Source: Candidatus Alloscillospira gallinarum
GTDB lineage: Bacteria > Bacillota > Clostridia > Oscillospirales > Oscillospiraceae
Length of the DNA: 7,079 nt
Direction: 5' to 3'
Assembly (NCBI GenBank): GCA_904420055.1
Contig: CAJFTV010000016.1
Location: 1 to 7,079 of the forward strand
The notes below the pieces were generated by a model. The model saw nothing but the letters and a program-made list of their open reading frames with translations, did not search any database and was not told the DNA's origin. Position numbers and translations under genes: made by a program. Below, piece after piece: positions 6,130-7,079 of this stretch (positions are counted from its first letter, which is position 1; each line of letters starts with the position of its first letter).

Positions 6130-6762
6130 GTTAAAACTGCGGTACTCGTGTCAGGCGGAGGCTCAAATCTTCAGGCACTCCTTGATGCGAAGCTGTTTGG
6201 TGAACTTAAAAACTGTGAACTTGCGGCGGTAATTTCCTCTGCTCCTGATGTGTACGCATTAAAGCGTGCGGAATATGCCGGTATTCCCTCCTACGTGGTG
6301 GACGCAGCCATATTTCCAAACCGGGCGTCGTTTACCGAGGCCATAATACAGAAGCTGCATGACCTGGATATTGAACTTGTGGTGCTGGCCGGCTTCAAGC
6401 GGTTTTTGGAAATACAGTTTTTCCGGGCGTACAAAAACAAGGTGATTGTGACTCACCCTTCACTTTTGCCCGTCTTTTCGGGGAAGGATTATGTAGGAAT
6501 TTCTGCCTGCAAGGCCGCCCTCGATACCGGCGTGCGATATACTGGTGCCACTACGTATGTAGTAACTGACGACCCGTGCTCCGGACCGATAATCCTGCAA
6601 AAGCCAGTCCCGGTTCTGCCTGATGATACTCCGGCTGTCCTTCAGCGCCGTATAATGGAGGACGCCGAGTGGGAGATTCTTCCAAAATCTCTGTCGCTTA
6701 TGTGTGAGGGCAAGGTGACTATTTCCGGTAATAAGACAATTATCAGAGAAACACAAAAATAG
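6127..6762 (+). CDS. PurN-like formyltransferase with substituted catalytic residues
   Basis: This 211-residue protein has the length and layout of phosphoribosylglycinamide formyltransferase, which transfers a formyl group from 10-formyl-THF to GAR in purine synthesis. Clear matches are the phosphate loop VSGGGSN (8-14), VVLAGFKRFL (85-94), HPSLLP (110-115), GATTYVV (140-146), SGPIILQ (152-158) and the late EWEILP (181-186). The family's catalytic set, N106, H108 and D144 in E. coli numbering, aligns here to Val108, His110 and Cys151. The conserved His137 position is Tyr144. Spacing is intact on both sides, so a frameshift does not explain this. Only His110 remains, so classical activity is doubtful. 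The gene stands alone with its own promoter and no other pur genes nearby, and tRNA genes follow. Family membership is secure; the symbol purN is withheld because function is not. Confidence 0.85.
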   Translation: MVKTAVLVSGGGSNLQALLDAKLFGELKNCELAAVISSAPDVYALKRAEYAGIPSYVVDAAIFPNRASFTEAIIQKLHDLDIELVVLAGFKRFLEIQFFRAYKNKVIVTHPSLLPVFSGKDYVGISACKAALDTGVRYTGATTYVVTDDPCSGPIILQKPVPVLPDDTPAVLQRRIMEDAEWEILPKSLSLMCEGKVTISGNKTIIRETQK

Positions 6763-6765
6763 TTA

Positions 6766-6794
6766 TTGACAAAACACCGTTAAAGTTGTATCAT
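6766..6794 (+). promoter_or_regulatory. Promoter of the serine tRNA pair
   Basis: A perfect TTGACA (6766-6771), 17-base spacer and TATCAT (6789-6794, five of six) lie directly after the PurN-like stop codon and about 30 bases before the first tRNA. Near-consensus strength is usual for stable RNA genes. A small hairpin, ATGCG/CGCAT at 6800-6815, lies between promoter and tRNA and may belong to the processed leader. Confidence 0.8.
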
Positions 6795-6826
6795 ATCACA
6801 TGCGTTTAGTCGCATATGGAGTGTGT

Positions 6827-6915
6827 GGAGAGATACCGAAGTGGTCATAACGGAGCGGTCTTGAAAACCGTCGTACGGCAACGTACCGTGGGTTCGAATC
6901 CCACTCTCTCCGCCA
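6827..6915 (+). tRNA. tRNA-Ser (anticodon UGA)
   Basis: This is an 89-base class II tRNA. The acceptor arms GGAGAGA (6827-6833) and TCTCTCC (6905-6911) pair fully, followed by discriminator G6912 and encoded CCA. The anticodon loop CTTGAAA puts TGA at 6862-6864, reading UCN codons. The long variable arm (GTACG/CGTAC with a GCAA loop) is the hallmark of serine tRNAs, and the T arm GTGGG-TTCGAAT-CCCAC is perfect. Confidence 0.97.
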
Positions 6916-6929
6916 AACTTAATAAAAAT

Positions 6930-7021
6930 GGAGAAGTACCCAAGAGGCCGAAGGGGCTCCCCTGCTAAGGGAGTAGACGTCTAAACCGCGTGCGAGGGTT
7001 CGAATCCCTCCTTCTCCGCCA
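6930..7021 (+). tRNA. tRNA-Ser (anticodon GCU)
   Basis: This is a 92-base class II tRNA. The acceptor arms GGAGAAG (6930-6936) and CTTCTCC (7011-7017) pair fully, then G7018 and encoded CCA. The anticodon stem CTCCC/GGGAG frames a loop with GCT at 6964-6966, reading AGC and AGU. It has a 20-base variable arm and a perfect T arm GAGGG/CCCTC. It lies 14 bases after the first tRNA, so both are almost surely cotranscribed. Confidence 0.97.
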
Positions 7022-7026
7022 CAGCT

Positions 7027-7072
7027 AAAACCCTTGATATTGCTCAGAAATGCAGCAGTACCAAGGGTTTTT
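7027..7072 (+). terminator. Terminator hairpin after the tRNA pair
   Basis: AAAACCCTTG (7027-7036) pairs with CAAGGGTTTT (7062-7071). After one A-C mismatch, seven more pairs extend the stem (7038-7044 with 7054-7060), leaving a nine-base loop. The right arm runs into TTTTT. It starts six bases after the second CCA, so it should end the tRNA transcript. Confidence 0.85.
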
Positions 7073-7079
7073 GCGTTTA

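Overview
The window reads as ordinary chromosomal DNA from a Gram-positive anaerobe of the Bacillota, most likely class Clostridia. The grounds are strong purine-rich ribosome binding sites, sigma-A type promoters with 17-base spacers, sharp intrinsic terminators, tRNA genes with encoded CCA, and the protein families present (GH25-LysM lysozyme, MepA-like MATE pump, clostridial-style hydantoinase). Base composition looks moderate rather than very AT-rich. I infer this placement from style and have not checked it by search.

Layout. Bases 1-1266 hold the 3' part of a hydantoinase/oxoprolinase family gene, closed by a strong terminator. Bases 1389-2366 encode a cell-wall lysozyme (GH25 catalytic domain plus two LysM repeats). 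It converges on a MATE efflux gene (minus strand, 2475-3887), and a bidirectional terminator lies between them. Upstream of the MATE gene is an AT-rich 226-base gap with a good minus-strand promoter and the terminator of the next gene. That gene, 4114-5058 minus, is an NmrA/QorB-like NAD(P)-binding oxidoreductase. It is divergently arranged with a seven-helix membrane protein of unknown function (5211-5993 plus). The 152-base gap between them carries two back-to-back promoters and a conspicuous inverted repeat. A separately promoted PurN-like formyltransferase follows (6127-6762). The window ends with two serine tRNA genes (UGA and GCU anticodons) behind a near-consensus promoter, then a terminator hairpin.

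Most genes are single transcription units with their own signals, so this is not one operon or an obvious multi-gene system. I see no insertion sequence, CRISPR array or clear phage block. The most unusual point is the PurN-like protein. It keeps the fold, the phosphate loop and the HPSLLP motif, but the positions that should be the catalytic Asn and Asp are Val and Cys. It may therefore be a paralogue with altered or lost activity rather than the cell's purine-pathway enzyme. Second is the divergent oxidoreductase/membrane-protein pair with its operator-like dyad.
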